Positions 27,760 to 36,285 of a DNA stretch of 64,000 bases are shown here, one piece after another. Position numbers and translations under genes: made by a program. The notes below the pieces were generated by a model, which was not told the origin of the DNA, made no database searches, and saw only the letters and a list, made by a program, of their open reading frames with translations. Source of the stretch: Endozoicomonas sp. SCSIO W0465 (GTDB lineage: Bacteria > Pseudomonadota > Gammaproteobacteria > Pseudomonadales > Endozoicomonadaceae); contig NZ_CP092417.1 of NCBI RefSeq assembly GCF_023716865.1, forward strand, positions 5,992,001 through 6,056,000, read 5' to 3'. Numbering within the stretch: the first letter of the stretch is position 1; each line of letters starts with the position of its first letter.

Positions 27760-28871
27760 TAGGACTTACGCATTGATGACACCGATAAATTTTGGTAGGA
27801 GGTGATCCTTCCCCTTTGCAAAACTCTCAATGAAAGCGCCTATTGTCTCTTTAAACAGCCCCCGTTGGTGCTGATAAATATTCGTAAACTCCTGCTCTAT
27901 CTGCATTTTCTGGAGATAAACAAAAGCTAAAATTGCAGCAAATATATGGTTTCTGACGGGTCGTTCGCTGCGAACCTGAAAGTGCTCAATATGGCAAACC
28001 TGCTTGATCGCCCTGTGAAACTGTTCGATCTGCCAGTGCTGGTCATGGATCTGCTTGAAGTCATTGCGTTCAAAAGGGACTTCCTCTGGCAAGTAAACCA
28101 CGTAGTGGCGACGCTGGTCTTTTAGCATCGTCCTGAACAACCGGATCTTACCGAAGTCTTTGAGCCATACATCCAGACCATTGTCGGGGATGTCGAGGTG
28201 TTGAACCTGCTGCCATTTACCTTTTTCCAGTGATATTGTCCTGTTTTTCTCAACGGCAAACATAAACCCAGTCTGATGGTTTTTAATCGTCTTCAGGTTA
28301 GTCGTGCAGCTGTACCAGGAGTCACCGGTAACGAACGCTGGCTTCAGCCCCCATACCAGCACTTCAATCAACATTTCACGGAAGTAGTCGTTTTTTGTCT
28401 TGTCTTCCGATTTGTCGTATATCCTGTAATTCACCGGCATATGGCGCCCGGATACGTCGGTGTAATAAAGGGTGATGAGGTTAACTCCCTTAACCACTCG
28501 GTGATGTTTACCCGACCAAAAGTGGCCAACCAGTGCCACGGAGTAGCTATAAGGTTTGTCGAGCACGCTGTCATCAACGCTCAGGGTGCCGCCAATAGGG
28601 TTTAAACTTTTGACTGCTTCATCGTACATATCTTTGGGCTGATAGTTTTCACGCTTAAGAAAGCGGTTTGCGCTATCGTGAGAAAAGTCGGTAACCTCGG
28701 CCAGTCTTGTGCATGTTGATGATTTTGGCTCACTAATCAAAAAGCCAATGTATTTTGCAAGAGTGCATCGTGCAGTGGTCGGTCGAGTGGTAGTTCTCAC
28801 TTTCATCCCTGAAGACATCTGTTTTTTGGCATTATCAAATTTTAGAGCCTGTTGTCAATGCGTAAGTCCTA
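27760..28871 (-). mobile_element. nested insertion sequence with 17-bp perfect ends
   Basis: A 1112-bp element with perfect terminal inverted repeats TAGGACTTACGCATTGA, flanked by the 5-bp duplication AACAT at 27755-27759 and 28872-28876. It is inserted in the transposase gene of the surrounding IS1595-type element. It appears complete and has one transposase ORF. Confidence 0.95.
27766..28818 (-). CDS. DDE transposase of the nested element
   Basis: A 350-residue transposase that fills the element. Its apparent catalytic aspartates lie in TLSVDDSVLDKPYS and FVTGDSWYSC, and the late acidic region is in HDQHWQIEQFHRAIKQ, with the W-x-IE-x-FHR pattern of IS4-superfamily enzymes. The precise family (IS701-like or other) cannot be settled without a search. 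The reading frame is intact, so this copy may be active. Its start could be this ATG or the one at residue 5. Confidence 0.85.
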   Translation of the reverse strand: MSSGMKVRTTTRPTTARCTLAKYIGFLISEPKSSTCTRLAEVTDFSHDSANRFLKRENYQPKDMYDEAVKSLNPIGGTLSVDDSVLDKPYSYSVALVGHFWSGKHHRVVKGVNLITLYYTDVSGRHMPVNYRIYDKSEDKTKNDYFREMLIEVLVWGLKPAFVTGDSWYSCTTNLKTIKNHQTGFMFAVEKNRTISLEKGKWQQVQHLDIPDNGLDVWLKDFGKIRLFRTMLKDQRRHYVVYLPEEVPFERNDFKQIHDQHWQIEQFHRAIKQVCHIEHFQVRSERPVRNHIFAAILAFVYLQKMQIEQEFTNIYQHQRGLFKETIGAFIESFAKGKDHLLPKFIGVINA

Positions 28872-29155
28872 AACATGTTGTTGAAGGCATCTACCACATC
28901 CAGACTGTAAATTCTTATCACAGTCATTTAAAACGCTGGATTGGCGGCGTATTCCAAGGGGTTGCAACTCGTTACCTTCCCCATTATCTGGCCTGGAGGC
29001 GAGAACTGACGGCAGCAAAAAAATTAACTGTTGGCCGGTTGATCAGCAGAATTACTGAACATTGGTGCTTCCAACCATTAACGGTAACTTAGCCACCTCA
29101 ACAGGTAAATAATAAACGTCGTTTATAAGGGTGAATCGTAGTCTACTGCTGTGGT

Positions 29156-29200
29156 CTTGCAATTTATGATCTTGCAATTTATGGCCTTGCAATTTGCGGC
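29156..29200. repeat. three 15-bp tandem repeats
   Basis: CTTGCAATTTATGAT, CTTGCAATTTATGGC and CTTGCAATTTGCGGC follow one another between the displaced guaD leader and the Amt gene. They lie in the divergent promoter region of the two and could hold regulator sites or be simple slippage. Confidence 0.8.
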
Positions 29201-29681
29201 AATATCAAAAGGCAATATCAAACAGTGTCATTTGCTCGAACAATATTAGATGTCGTCTATTATTTCATAAGGCTTTTCGAATCCTCCTCTGCATGGATTG
29301 GCAATCAATTCGTCAACGTCTTTCAGTATCAGGGTGGAAACCATGTTTGAAGGTGTAGTGCATGGCAATGTTGCTTTCATGGTCATTGCCACTGTTCTTG
29401 TGTTTTTTATGACTCCGGGGCTGGCATTTTTTTATGGTGGCTTAGTGGAAAAGAAACACTCCCTGACCATCATGCTGCAAGTCTTTATTGCCATTGGCAT
29501 CGTCACGTTACTGTGGGTTTTTGGCGGGTTCAGCCTGGTATTCGGTAATGATCTTCTGGGCGTGATCGGGAATCCGTTTCAATACATTGGCTTCAGAAAT
29601 ATTGTGTTTGATGTGAATAGCCGATATGGACTCACCATTCCGTTTCTCATGTTCTTTATGTATCAACTGATGTTTGCCATC

Positions 29682-29903
29682 ATCACACTGCCTTTGATGA
29701 CCGGGTCTATTGTCAATCGAATCACCATGGGGGCCTGGCTGAAGTTTCTGGTGATCTGGATGATTCTGGTCTATTTCCCGGTGGCCCATTGGATCACACT
29801 GCCTTTGATGACCGGGTCTATTGTCAATCGAATCACCATGGGGGCCTGGCTGAAGTTTCTGGTGATCTGGATGATTCTGGTCTATTTCCCGGTGGCCCAT
29901 TGG
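29682..29903 (+). repeat. perfect 111-bp tandem duplication inside amt
   Basis: Two identical 111-base units (29682-29792 and 29793-29903) encode ITLPLMTGSIVNRITMG through LVYFPVAHW twice. The repeat is in frame, with no mismatch seen on reading both units side by side. Confidence 0.97.
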
Positions 29904-30324
29904 GTATGGGGGAACGGCTTTCTGGCAAAAATGGGGTTTGTGGATTTTGCCGGTGGCACCGTTATTCACGTAGCGTCCGCCTTTTCAGGCCTTGCTGCCT
30001 TATGGGTGTTAGGGCGCCGGAAGGTGATCACCGATAAAGGCCCTTTTAACATGGGGTTGGTGGCCATTGGTGCTGGCATCCTGTTGTTTGGCTGGTTTGG
30101 TTTTAATGCCGGCGGCACCCTGGCGGCAGCCGGTACTACCGCCATTGTGTTTACCAATACGGGAATGGCCAGTGCCAGTGGCATGATTGCCTGGTCCGTG
30201 ATGGCCTACCGGGAGAATGGCTACTTTACCTTTTTCGACCCCCTGGTGGGAGCGGTGGCCGGGCTTGCCACCATTACTCCGGCATCGGGTTACGTTACCC
30301 CAATGTCGGCATTGTTGATCGGGG

Positions 30325-31932
30325 GTAACTGTTCAGCACCCCCACATAAATCTGGAATTTTCTGATTTTTATACCATCCTCTTAAGCACCATTTTTCCAC
30401 AATATTCGCCAGCATGATTCCAGAACTACCCGCAACTATGTCGGCTGAGATTCTCTTGAAAGAGAATGCAGAGCTGCGGATGAGAGTTGCCTGTCTGGAA
30501 GAGCGATGTCGAGAATTGGAAGAAAAGGTTGGCAAGAACAGTCAAAACAGCAGCAAGCCGCCATCGTCTGATGGTTATCAAAAACCTTGTAAAAACAGTA
30601 ATTCTCCAGATCATTCTGACGACCTTTCCGCAGATAAAGGTACCGATCCATCGGATGAAAAACCCAATCCTAAAAGTCTGAGACAGTCTTCTGGTAATAA
30701 AGCCGGTGGAAAGAAAGGGCATCAGGGCACTTGTCTTAAACAGGTCGATATCCCTGACTATATTGAGTACCTTCCGGTTAAAGAATGCAATAAATGTCAG
30801 GCGTCTCTTCTTGATAGTGAGCCGGTCAAATATATTGAACGACAGGTGTTTGAACCAGGGAGACCGGGTGAATTTGAAGTAACGGCCCATAGAGCTGAAG
30901 TAAAAATCTGCACTTGTGGTTGTCGGAATCAGGCTGAATTCCCGGAAGGTGTTACCGCTGCCGCACAATATGGCTCAGCCACACAGGCTATGGCCGTCTA
31001 TCTTAACCAATACCATTTCCTGCCTTTTAAGCGCGTGTCAGAGTATTTTAATACTCTCTATAAAATGAGTGTAAGTGCAGGCACTGTCGCCAATTTTGTG
31101 GCCAGAACCTATGAAAATCTGGCTTCTACTGAAGAGGTTATTCGTGACGCCTTGCGGGAATCGTCTGTTGCCGGAGCCGATGAAACGGGTATGCGGGCCG
31201 AGGGCTCTTTGCACTGGCTACACGTTATGCGGGATGAACAATGGACGCTCTACTACTTGTCTGAAAAGCGAGGTCGTGAGGCCATGGACACGATGGGCAT
31301 ACTGCTAACATTTGCAGGCGTTCTGGTTCATGATCATTGGAAATCCTATTTTGCATATGCGGCAACTCACGTACTTTGCAATGCCCATCACCTGAGGGAG
31401 CTTTTGGGTGTTGTTGATAGGGACAGCAATCAACTGGCGTTGCGATTGATGAAGCTACTGAGGCTTTCCTGGCATTACTGCAAGGGCTTTAAGACCATAG
31501 GTATGCTACAGATGCCAAGTGTTGTCTGTGAACGAATCGAGAAGATTTATGACCGGTTGCTTCAGCGGGCTCTAATGAAAGAAGTCGTCTATATGGAGAA
31601 GCAACGAGAGGAGCTTAAGCGCAAGAAAGTCAAGAATACTAAAGCTTACAATCTCTTCAAACGACTCACTGAGTTCAAGGCTGAGACACTGCGCTTCATG
31701 TCAGATTTTACCATTCCCTTCGATAACAATGGCAGTGAGCGGGATGTTCGAATGGCCAAGTTAAAGCAGAAAATCTCAGGCTGCTTCAGGAGTGCAGACG
31801 GTGGTTCTATGTTTGCACGGATTCGCAGCTATTTGTCGTCTGCCAGAAAACAGGGAATGGACATATATCAATCACTTCATAGAGCTGTTCGGAATTACTG
31901 TAATATGCCTTTGCTCAGTGCTGAATAGTTAC
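30325..31932 (+). mobile_element. IS66-family element, copy 1
   Basis: A 1608-bp element starting GTAACTGTTCAGCAC and ending GCTGAATAGTTAC, with imperfect inverted repeats. It is flanked by the 8-bp target duplication GATCGGGG at 30317-30324 and 31933-31940. It carries only a tnpC-like transposase, without tnpA or tnpB, the ISBst12-type arrangement. It is nearly identical to the copy at 52501-54108. Confidence 0.95.
30414..31928 (+). CDS. tnpC: IS66-family transposase TnpC, copy 1
   Basis: A 504-residue transposase. The N-terminal leucine-zipper-like coiled coil (LKENAELRMRVACLEERCRE) and the KNSQNSSKPPSSDG motif mark IS66 TnpC. Next come a zinc ribbon (CNKCQASLL, then CTCGCRNQ) and the DDE domain with GADETGMRAEG, LVHDHWKSYF and NNGSERDVRMAKLKQKISG. 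The frame is intact and the protein is identical to copy 2. The stop lies just inside the right end of the element. Confidence 0.95.
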   Translation: MIPELPATMSAEILLKENAELRMRVACLEERCRELEEKVGKNSQNSSKPPSSDGYQKPCKNSNSPDHSDDLSADKGTDPSDEKPNPKSLRQSSGNKAGGKKGHQGTCLKQVDIPDYIEYLPVKECNKCQASLLDSEPVKYIERQVFEPGRPGEFEVTAHRAEVKICTCGCRNQAEFPEGVTAAAQYGSATQAMAVYLNQYHFLPFKRVSEYFNTLYKMSVSAGTVANFVARTYENLASTEEVIRDALRESSVAGADETGMRAEGSLHWLHVMRDEQWTLYYLSEKRGREAMDTMGILLTFAGVLVHDHWKSYFAYAATHVLCNAHHLRELLGVVDRDSNQLALRLMKLLRLSWHYCKGFKTIGMLQMPSVVCERIEKIYDRLLQRALMKEVVYMEKQREELKRKKVKNTKAYNLFKRLTEFKAETLRFMSDFTIPFDNNGSERDVRMAKLKQKISGCFRSADGGSMFARIRSYLSSARKQGMDIYQSLHRAVRNYCNMPLLSAE

Positions 31933-32368
31933 GATCGGGGCTCTGGCGGGTATTTTCTGCTTTTATGCCATCAAAATTCCCAGAAAGGCGGGGTGGGATG
32001 ATGTACTGGACGTCTGGGGTGTACACGGCGCTGGTGGTTTTTTAGGCACCGTTCTGATTGGTCTTCTGGCCAATGAAATGGTCAATAAAGTCAATGCCGG
32101 ACTCGGGCAGTTTCTGGTTCAGCTGTTTGGAGCCAGCTTTGTGGGGGTCTATTCAATGGTTGTCTCTTATCAGATTATGAAGTTTCTGGATAAAACTTCA
32201 GACATCCGGGTAACCAGAGAGCAAATCGAAGCCGGGTTGGATAAGTCCCTGTTTAAGGAGGAGTACAGCGATGATGAATAATAATGATGAGTGATAGTGT
32301 CCACGGTACCTGATACTTTGGCTGCAAACTTTTTCGGCCCTTTTTCAGCGAATCGTCATGTTAATCTC

Positions 32369-32818
32369 TCAACTAATCATCGTGTGGGGAATGATATAGT
32401 CCTCCAGGTCATCTTCGGCAATATCATTTTCTGAATATACCCATCCTTTAACCGAGATTCCGGCTTGATGGATAGATTCACAGGATCCGGATACCAGGGG
32501 ATGCCAGTCAAACAACGGTTTCTTTTCACTGAGCAGCCGATAGGCGCAGGTTGCGGGTAGCCAGTGAAACAGCTTTACCTCTTTCAGTGTCAGCACCGTA
32601 CATTCCGGAACAATGTCTTTACGATTGGTATAGTCTTTGCACTGGCAGCTGCTGGTGTCCAGCAGTTTACAGGCTACTGAGGTGTAATAGACTTCATCCG
32701 TATCCTCATCTTCCAGTTTGTGCAGGCAGCAGCGACCACAGCGATCACAAAGACTTTCCCATTCATCAGAAGTCATTTCTGCCAGGGTTTTGGTTTCCCA
32801 GAAAGGTTTTACTGTCAT
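32369..32818 (-). CDS. ycgN: YcgN-family cysteine-cluster protein
   Basis: A 149-residue protein of the UPF0260 family, which carries a CxxCxxCC zinc- or iron-binding cluster, here Cys24, 27, 30 and 31 in CDRCGRCC. More cysteines follow (SSCQCKDYTNR, PECTVL, ATCAYRLL). The biochemical function is unknown. Its start overlaps the ycgL stop by four bases, and the rnd-ycgL-ycgN order is conserved in pseudomonads and relatives, which suggests a shared role linked to RNA metabolism or cell division. Confidence 0.92.
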   Translation of the reverse strand: MTVKPFWETKTLAEMTSDEWESLCDRCGRCCLHKLEDEDTDEVYYTSVACKLLDTSSCQCKDYTNRKDIVPECTVLTLKEVKLFHWLPATCAYRLLSEKKPLFDWHPLVSGSCESIHQAGISVKGWVYSENDIAEDDLEDYIIPHTMIS

Positions 32819-33114
32819 GTCGGGTCGTTAAAGGAAAGAAACTCATCCGGCAGTTTGATCAGGTAATCATCCTGCTCTTTGGGAGGCATTTGCAGATAGT
32901 AGCCAATGTCAGCAAGCTGCTGAAGTACAGTGGCGGTTTCAACACGAGCCAGTTTTTTCTCCGGAGTCAGTAACAGGTCAAAAACATGCACCGGCTTGCC
33001 AAAGGCTGTTAATAATGCCTCTGGCAGCGTCTTTTCCAGCGTGGCTCCCTTGTTCAGGTAAAGGTACATCCCTTCCCGTTTGGGGCTTTTATAGATGGAA
33101 ACCAGAGACTTCAT
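32815..33114 (-). CDS. ycgL: YcgL-domain protein
   Basis: A 99-residue member of the small YcgL family, starting MKSLVSIYKSPKREGMYLYL, with DLLLTPEKKLARVETATVLQ in the middle and GYYLQMPPKE near the C-terminus, all usual for the family. The function is unknown. It begins immediately after the rnd stop and overlaps ycgN, so the three form one tightly packed operon. Confidence 0.92.
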   Translation of the reverse strand: MKSLVSIYKSPKREGMYLYLNKGATLEKTLPEALLTAFGKPVHVFDLLLTPEKKLARVETATVLQQLADIGYYLQMPPKEQDDYLIKLPDEFLSFNDPT

Positions 33115-34281
33115 TCAATGGCCCTTTTCCTGTTGATGTAATTGATTCAATTGCTGAGTCAGCGGAGTGCCGATGATATCACGGCGCCAGCCCGTCAGGG
33201 TATCCGGGAGTATAAATTGGCCATTGTCCAACCAACTGCGCAGCAGTGGCGTGGTCAGTTTGCCCGGCATTAGCAGTTCTATTGGTAACTGCAGTTCAAC
33301 GGCCCGTTGAGATAGGAGTGTCTTGATCTGCTTACCCTGGTCCCTGGCATTTTTCGGCAGTGGCGGTGGCAGTTTTTCAGGTCGTTGTGCTTCCGGAACC
33401 TGGCTGGAAGACCGGATGATATCCAGTATCTGTTCGCCATGATGACGAATAATGCTGGAACGCATCTCTGGTGTTTCCCGCAAAGCATTGATCGTTTTAG
33501 GCTGGAACCTTGCTAATGACCAGAGGCTGCCTTTGGGGATAATCCGGTTTCGGGGCACATCCTGACGACGGGAAGCCACTTCCCGGAAGTGGCAAAGTGC
33601 TTTTAGTACCGCCAGTTGCTGGGGGCGCAGCTGCCAGCTTCTTTTGACCTCTTGCCAGGCATTTTCCGGGTCAAAAGGCAGTACATTCTGTGTCAGGGCC
33701 AGACACTCATCTTCCAGCCATGCTTTTTTTGGCGATGGTGTCAGCAATTGATCCAGATACTGATAAACCTCAAGTAAATGGGCTACATCCAGACTGGCAT
33801 AACGGACTTGCGCCTCGGTTAATGGTCGCTGATGCCAGTTGGATCTTGTCTCATCCTTGGGCAGGTCGATGTTCAGTATGTGTTTCAGCAACGCCTGATA
33901 ACCAAGGGAAAAGCCCAGGTTGGCAAATGCAGCAGCAAGCTGAGTATCAAACAGTGGTCTTGGGACGGTATCCGTTAACTGTTTGAATACTTCCAGGTCT
34001 TCACTGCAGGCATGAAGCACCTTAACCACTGAGCTGTCTTGAAACAATCTGGCCAGTGGTTGCCACTGGTCGATCTCAAGTGGATCAATCAGGAAAATAT
34101 CTGTGCCTGTACCCACCTGAATAAGCCCCGGTTGCGGATAAAACGTGTCGGTGCGGATGAACTCAGTATCCAGAGCGATGGCATCAAGGCGGGACCACCG
34201 TTGGCAATAGTCTTCAAGTAACTGATTGTTGTTGATCCAGACTGGCTCCGGTGGCAGCGGCCCGGGTGACAAAAAATGCAT
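33115..34281 (-). CDS. rnd: ribonuclease D
   Basis: A 3'-to-5' exoribonuclease that trims tRNA and other small-RNA precursors. In the 388 residues the DEDD nuclease domain starts with AIALDTEFIRTDTF (Asp38, Glu40), continues with VLHACSEDLEVF and contains VRYASLDVAHLLEVY. Two HRDC-type helical domains follow. It is slightly longer than E. coli Rnd (375). It heads the rnd-ycgL-ycgN operon. Upstream lies the htpX terminator, so its promoter must be within about 100 bases. Confidence 0.95.
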   Translation of the reverse strand: MHFLSPGPLPPEPVWINNNQLLEDYCQRWSRLDAIALDTEFIRTDTFYPQPGLIQVGTGTDIFLIDPLEIDQWQPLARLFQDSSVVKVLHACSEDLEVFKQLTDTVPRPLFDTQLAAAFANLGFSLGYQALLKHILNIDLPKDETRSNWHQRPLTEAQVRYASLDVAHLLEVYQYLDQLLTPSPKKAWLEDECLALTQNVLPFDPENAWQEVKRSWQLRPQQLAVLKALCHFREVASRRQDVPRNRIIPKGSLWSLARFQPKTINALRETPEMRSSIIRHHGEQILDIIRSSSQVPEAQRPEKLPPPLPKNARDQGKQIKTLLSQRAVELQLPIELLMPGKLTTPLLRSWLDNGQFILPDTLTGWRRDIIGTPLTQQLNQLHQQEKGH

Positions 34282-34383
34282 ATCTAATGGTTCTAATGAA
34301 AAACTCCATTATAAACAGTCAATAGCAACTCTTGATAGACCAAGGGGATAGCAAACCGCTCTTTTCACCTGCCTGAGGCAGGT

Positions 34384-34408
34384 AAAAAAAGGCCGGATAT
34401 TACCGGCC
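34384..34408 (-). terminator. rho-independent terminator of htpX
   Basis: On the minus strand GGCCGG-TAATAT-CCGGCC is followed by seven T residues. A second hairpin, ACCTGCC-TGA-GGCAGGT (34367-34383), follows in tandem. Confidence 0.85.
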
Positions 34409-34464
34409 TCAGGGGAGACTTAGGAGTTGTCTGGAAATAACTTCCCTATTTTCATTGCCTGACT

Positions 34465-34527
34465 CCGTTCGGACTGAGCTTGTCGAAGTTCGGTGGCACG
34501 ACCCTTCGACAAGCTCAGGGTGAACGG
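34465..34527. repeat. inverted repeat of the CTGAGCTTGTCGAAG family
   Basis: Two 24-base arms (34465-34488 and 34504-34527) share the core CTGAGCTTGTCGAAG in inverted orientation and can form a long hairpin. This is a widespread interspersed bacterial repeat. A related half-copy, CCTGAGCCTGTTGAAGG, is found near 61063-61079 inside the ATPase operon. Confidence 0.85.
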
Positions 34528-34556
34528 AAATCGGGAACTTATTAAAAGACAATTGC

Positions 34557-35447
34557 TTAACCGTGAGCGCGTAAGGCCTCGATGCGTTGGTCCAGTGGTG
34601 GGTGACTGGTAAACAGGGCTGCCAGACCGCTGCGCACACCGCTGCGGATGCCAAAGGCTGTCATGGTCGCTGGCATGGCGCTGGGCGCGTCATATTCACC
34701 ACGCAGGCGTTCCAGTGCGGCAATCATGTCTCTGCGGCTCACCAGTTCAGCACCGGCTTCATCTGCCCTGAATTCACGTTGGCGGGAGAACCACATGACG
34801 ATGGCGCTGGCCAGAAAGCCAAGAATAATCTCGGCGATAAAGCTGGTTATGTAGAAGCCCATACCAACACCACCTTCCCCTTCGTCATCACGACGCAGGA
34901 AGGAGTCCACGGCATAACCGATAATCCGGGCAAAGAACATGACAAAGGTGTTTACAACCCCCTGGATCAGACTCAGGGTGACCATATCGCCGTTAGCAAC
35001 GTGGCCGATTTCGTGACCAATAACCGCGCGGGCTTCGTTCGGGCTGAATCGATCCAGCAGTCCCTGGCTGACGGCTACCAAAGCCGAATTTTTGTTCCAT
35101 CCGGTGGCAAATGCATTGGCTTCCGGAGAGTGGAAAATACCCACGTCGGGCATGCCGATGCCAGCCTTTTCAGAGAGTTCCCTGACCGTCTCAACCAGCC
35201 ACTGCTCCCGGGCAGTTTGTGGTTGCTCAATAATCTGTGTTCCTGTGCTCATTTTGGCCATGGTCTTCGAAAGCAGCAGGGAGACAAAAGAGCCGGCAAA
35301 ACCGAATACGGCACAAAAAGCCAGCAGGGATCCCATGTTCAGTCCCTGATGGCTCAGGTAACTGCCGACGCCAAGAATGTTCAGTGTGACACTGGCCAGC
35401 AAAAGGACTGCCATGTTTGTGGCCAGAAACAACAGGATTCTTTTCAT
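34557..35447 (-). CDS. htpX: membrane zinc metalloprotease HtpX
   Basis: An inner-membrane protease of the M48 family that degrades misfolded membrane proteins alongside FtsH. From the ATG at 35447 it has 296 residues (E. coli 293). Two N-terminal hydrophobic segments (MKRILLFLATNMAVLLLASV and the one near residue 40) precede the catalytic HEIGH at 145-149. Two more membrane segments and the third zinc ligand in REFRADEAGAEL follow. An upstream in-frame start at 35480 would add eleven residues. A GAGGT sits 12 bases before the chosen ATG. Expression in E. coli is under Cpx control, but no such site could be shown here. Confidence 0.95.
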   Translation of the reverse strand: MKRILLFLATNMAVLLLASVTLNILGVGSYLSHQGLNMGSLLAFCAVFGFAGSFVSLLLSKTMAKMSTGTQIIEQPQTAREQWLVETVRELSEKAGIGMPDVGIFHSPEANAFATGWNKNSALVAVSQGLLDRFSPNEARAVIGHEIGHVANGDMVTLSLIQGVVNTFVMFFARIIGYAVDSFLRRDDEGEGGVGMGFYITSFIAEIILGFLASAIVMWFSRQREFRADEAGAELVSRRDMIAALERLRGEYDAPSAMPATMTAFGIRSGVRSGLAALFTSHPPLDQRIEALRAHG

Positions 35448-35601
35448 GAATGAAAGTGACCTCATCTTCATCATTATCATTAAGTAGCTCTATGAAGGCT
35501 GACTCCTATTCTTTCAAGAATGTCGAACAAATGAGCTTTATTTTTACATGGCATTGACAGAAAAAGGGCTGAACACCTGATAATAGCTGACCCTGTTCTG
35601 C

Positions 35602-36042
35602 TCAGTGCCGGGTGAAAAATTTCAGGGCAGCCTGTGCAATGGCTTCACTGCCTTTATCATTAAGTGCCTGTTTACAATACCATGCCATTGTTGCCTGCTT
35701 ACGGGCAATCGACGTTGGAAGGTCGTTCTTTTTATTATCCGGGTTATCCGGGGAAATGGCGGGCAGGCTTAAACGTAAAAAACTTTTTTCTGTGAGTACC
35801 ACCTGATCCAGAGCGTCATGCCGGATAGTATCCTGATAGCGAATATAGCCTTCCGAGGCCAGCCAGAGCATAGCATCAAAACAGGCTTTGTGGCGCCGGT
35901 TGGGGATGCCGTACTCATCGGTGCCGGCGTTCGTTATCAGATCGTCAACGTACAGTGTGGTCAAGCGGGGGAAGCTATTGTAAAGCTGAACCAGTGTTTT
36001 CAGGCAGTCCTGATAAAACTCGTCAATGTGTATGTCGGCCAT
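35602..36042 (-). CDS. uncharacterised 146-residue protein
   Basis: Starts MADIHIDEFYQDCLKTLVQL. It is soluble and contains a winged-helix-like layout (helix, then WLASEGYIRYQDT followed by a strand pair, VVLTEKSFLRLSL), similar to small conserved hypothetical proteins of gammaproteobacteria. The C-terminal half has a helical segment KQATMAWYCKQALNDKGSEA. No catalytic motif is seen. It stands alone between htpX and a repeat-rich IS region. Confidence 0.65.
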   Translation of the reverse strand: MADIHIDEFYQDCLKTLVQLYNSFPRLTTLYVDDLITNAGTDEYGIPNRRHKACFDAMLWLASEGYIRYQDTIRHDALDQVVLTEKSFLRLSLPAISPDNPDNKKNDLPTSIARKQATMAWYCKQALNDKGSEAIAQAALKFFTRH

Positions 36043-36201
36043 AGATCATCCATAAAAAACAGAAGTTGGGGAGGTAGTCGCCTCCTGCCATACACGGATA
36101 TCGTTGCTGCCAGTGCAGAAAAGCGCTAATACTCATATAGCCAGACCCCTCGTTCCCATACTCTGGAGGCTGTCGCAAAACTCTCCGGACACTCTGGACA
36201 T

Positions 36202-36234
36202 CTCGTTCCCATGCTCTGCGTGGGAATGCATACC
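36202..36234. repeat. REP-like GTTCCCA/TGGGAA palindrome, left copy
   Basis: TCGTTCCCATGCTCTGCG and the following TGGGAATGCATACC form a short palindrome of a type common as an interspersed repeat. A truncated relative (TCGTTCCCATACTCTGG) is at about 36143. An inverted copy lies on the far side of the IS1182 element at 38196-38246. Confidence 0.7.
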
Positions 36235-36285
36235 GATCCCGCCACAAATACCATACTCGCATGGAGCCCTCGAAAACCCTACTAG

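Larger units (their letters stand above)
26935..29092 (+). pseudogene. IS1595-family transposase interrupted by another IS
   Basis: The 275-codon left part has the zinc ribbon CPKCKSHSVGRWGI and CKTCDSTFNAFSG, then the first catalytic region ITELDETFFRESFKG and CADAHLAHEKLADK. The guest element splits GGT CAA CAT after GQH. The right part resumes with VVEGIYHIQTVNSYHSHLKR and WIGGVFQGVATRYLPHYLAW, giving about 346 residues if rejoined across the 5-bp duplication. The final stop lies inside the terminal inverted repeat. Confidence 0.9.
26869..29094 (+). mobile_element. second IS1595-family element, carrying a nested IS
   Basis: Terminal repeats of at least 20 bp, both starting GGCTAAGTTACCGTTAATGG, bound the element. 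A 9-base direct repeat ACCTCAACA flanks it at 26860-26868 and 29095-29103 (the family usually makes 8). The transposase gene is interrupted by the element at 27760-28871. Without the guest the element would be about 1.1 kb. It is unrelated in end sequence to the IS1595 copy at 1297. Confidence 0.92.
29343..32281 (+). pseudogene. amt: ammonium transporter with internal duplication and IS66 insertion
   Basis: An AmtB-family protein starting MFEGVVHGNVAFMVI. FMTPGLAFFYGGL, the first pore histidine region TVIHVASAFSGLAAL and FGWFGFNAGGT are normal. Two lesions are seen. A perfect 111-bp tandem duplication repeats 37 residues that form one membrane helix, and an IS66-type element at 30325-31932 cuts the gene after SALLIG. 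Rejoined across the 8-bp duplication, the C-terminal part reads ALAGIFCFYAIK and holds the second pore histidine in VWGVHGAGGFLGT. It ends at 32281. The duplicated helix would invert downstream topology, so function was probably lost even before the IS arrived. Confidence 0.95.
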
